Origin: Rhodovulum sulfidophilum | GTDB lineage: Bacteria > Pseudomonadota > Alphaproteobacteria > Rhodobacterales > Rhodobacteraceae | DNA: 5,354 bases | Assembly (NCBI GenBank): GCA_003241785.1 | Contig: QFPW01000063.1 | Location: forward strand, 1 to 5,354 | Direction: 5' to 3' | Shown here: in pieces, positions 5,325 through 5,354 of the stretch | Layout of the letters: every line of letters starts with the position of its first letter | Numbering within the stretch: the stretch's first letter is position 1 | Notes under the pieces: generated by a model | What the model saw: only the letters and a program-made list of their open reading frames with translations | What the model was told of the DNA's origin: nothing | Databases searched by the model: none | Translations under genes and position numbers: made by a program

Positions 5325-5347
5325 TCGACGCGACATCTATCCTGACA
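5325..5347 (-). repeat. IS terminal inverted repeat, orfA side (IRL)
   Basis: Read on the - strand from 5347, it begins TGTCAGGATAG and ends GCGTCGA, pairing with the repeat at 3754-3776 at 19 of 23 positions. Only seven flanking bases (GAGGGGG) remain in the window beyond it, too few to tell whether the methyltransferase gene resumes there. Confidence 0.8.
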
Positions 5348-5354
5348 GAGGGGG

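Larger units (their letters stand above)
3754..5347 (-). mobile_element. IS3-family insertion sequence (degenerate copy)
   Basis: This 1594-bp element is bounded by 23-bp imperfect inverted repeats beginning TGTCA at each end. It carries orfA followed by orfB in the -1 frame, both on the - strand, the standard IS3-family layout. OrfB has the D-62-D-35-E integrase triad typical of the family. Allowing for two apparent internal deletions (about 51 nt in all) and one 26-bp duplication, the intact parent would be about 1.62 kb. I do not assign an ISfinder name or subgroup. No matching target-site duplication is seen: GTC at 3751-3753 on the left against GAG at 5348-5350 on the right. The element separates the start of the methyltransferase gene from whatever lies beyond the window. 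Confidence 0.88.

Overview
The window is GC-rich and looks like a chromosomal segment of a beta-proteobacterium, probably Burkholderiales or Comamonadaceae-like. This rests on base composition, codon use and remembered resemblance of the proteins, not on a database search. It has a compact, core-like left half and an accessory right half.

Left half (1-2487, + strand): the C-terminal end of a hybrid sensor histidine kinase (cut by the window edge), a REC-PAS-like-LuxR response regulator, and a family 2 glycosyltransferase. They lie head to tail with gaps of about 55 bp and 11 bp, so they probably form one transcription unit. The kinase and regulator are likely a cognate phosphorelay pair. A Nudix hydrolase with an N-terminal zinc ribbon (2512-3039, - strand) converges on them.

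Right half (about 3043-5354): a small XRE/Cro-CI-like regulator on the - strand is divergent from the first 43 codons of what looks like a type III-like site-specific DNA methyltransferase on the + strand. The short region between them holds paired repeats that look like operators. The methyltransferase gene is cut at base 3753/3754 by a 1594-bp IS3-family element (3754-5347, transposase genes on the - strand).

The element has 23-bp imperfect terminal inverted repeats (19/23 identical), an intact orfA, an A7 slippery heptamer near the orfA end, and an orfB starting in the -1 frame with an ATGA overlap. The D(62)D(35)E catalytic domain of orfB is readable, but three lesions break its frame: two apparent small deletions (at about 4722 and 4547) and a perfect 26-bp tandem duplication (3820-3871). 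This copy probably cannot make active transposase. OrfA alone could still be produced.

The most interesting locus is the regulator/methyltransferase pair: apparently a restriction-modification or defence module disrupted by a decaying IS, whose remainder would lie to the right of the window. I found no tRNA, rRNA, CRISPR array or riboswitch, and no gene-free stretch over 300 bp.
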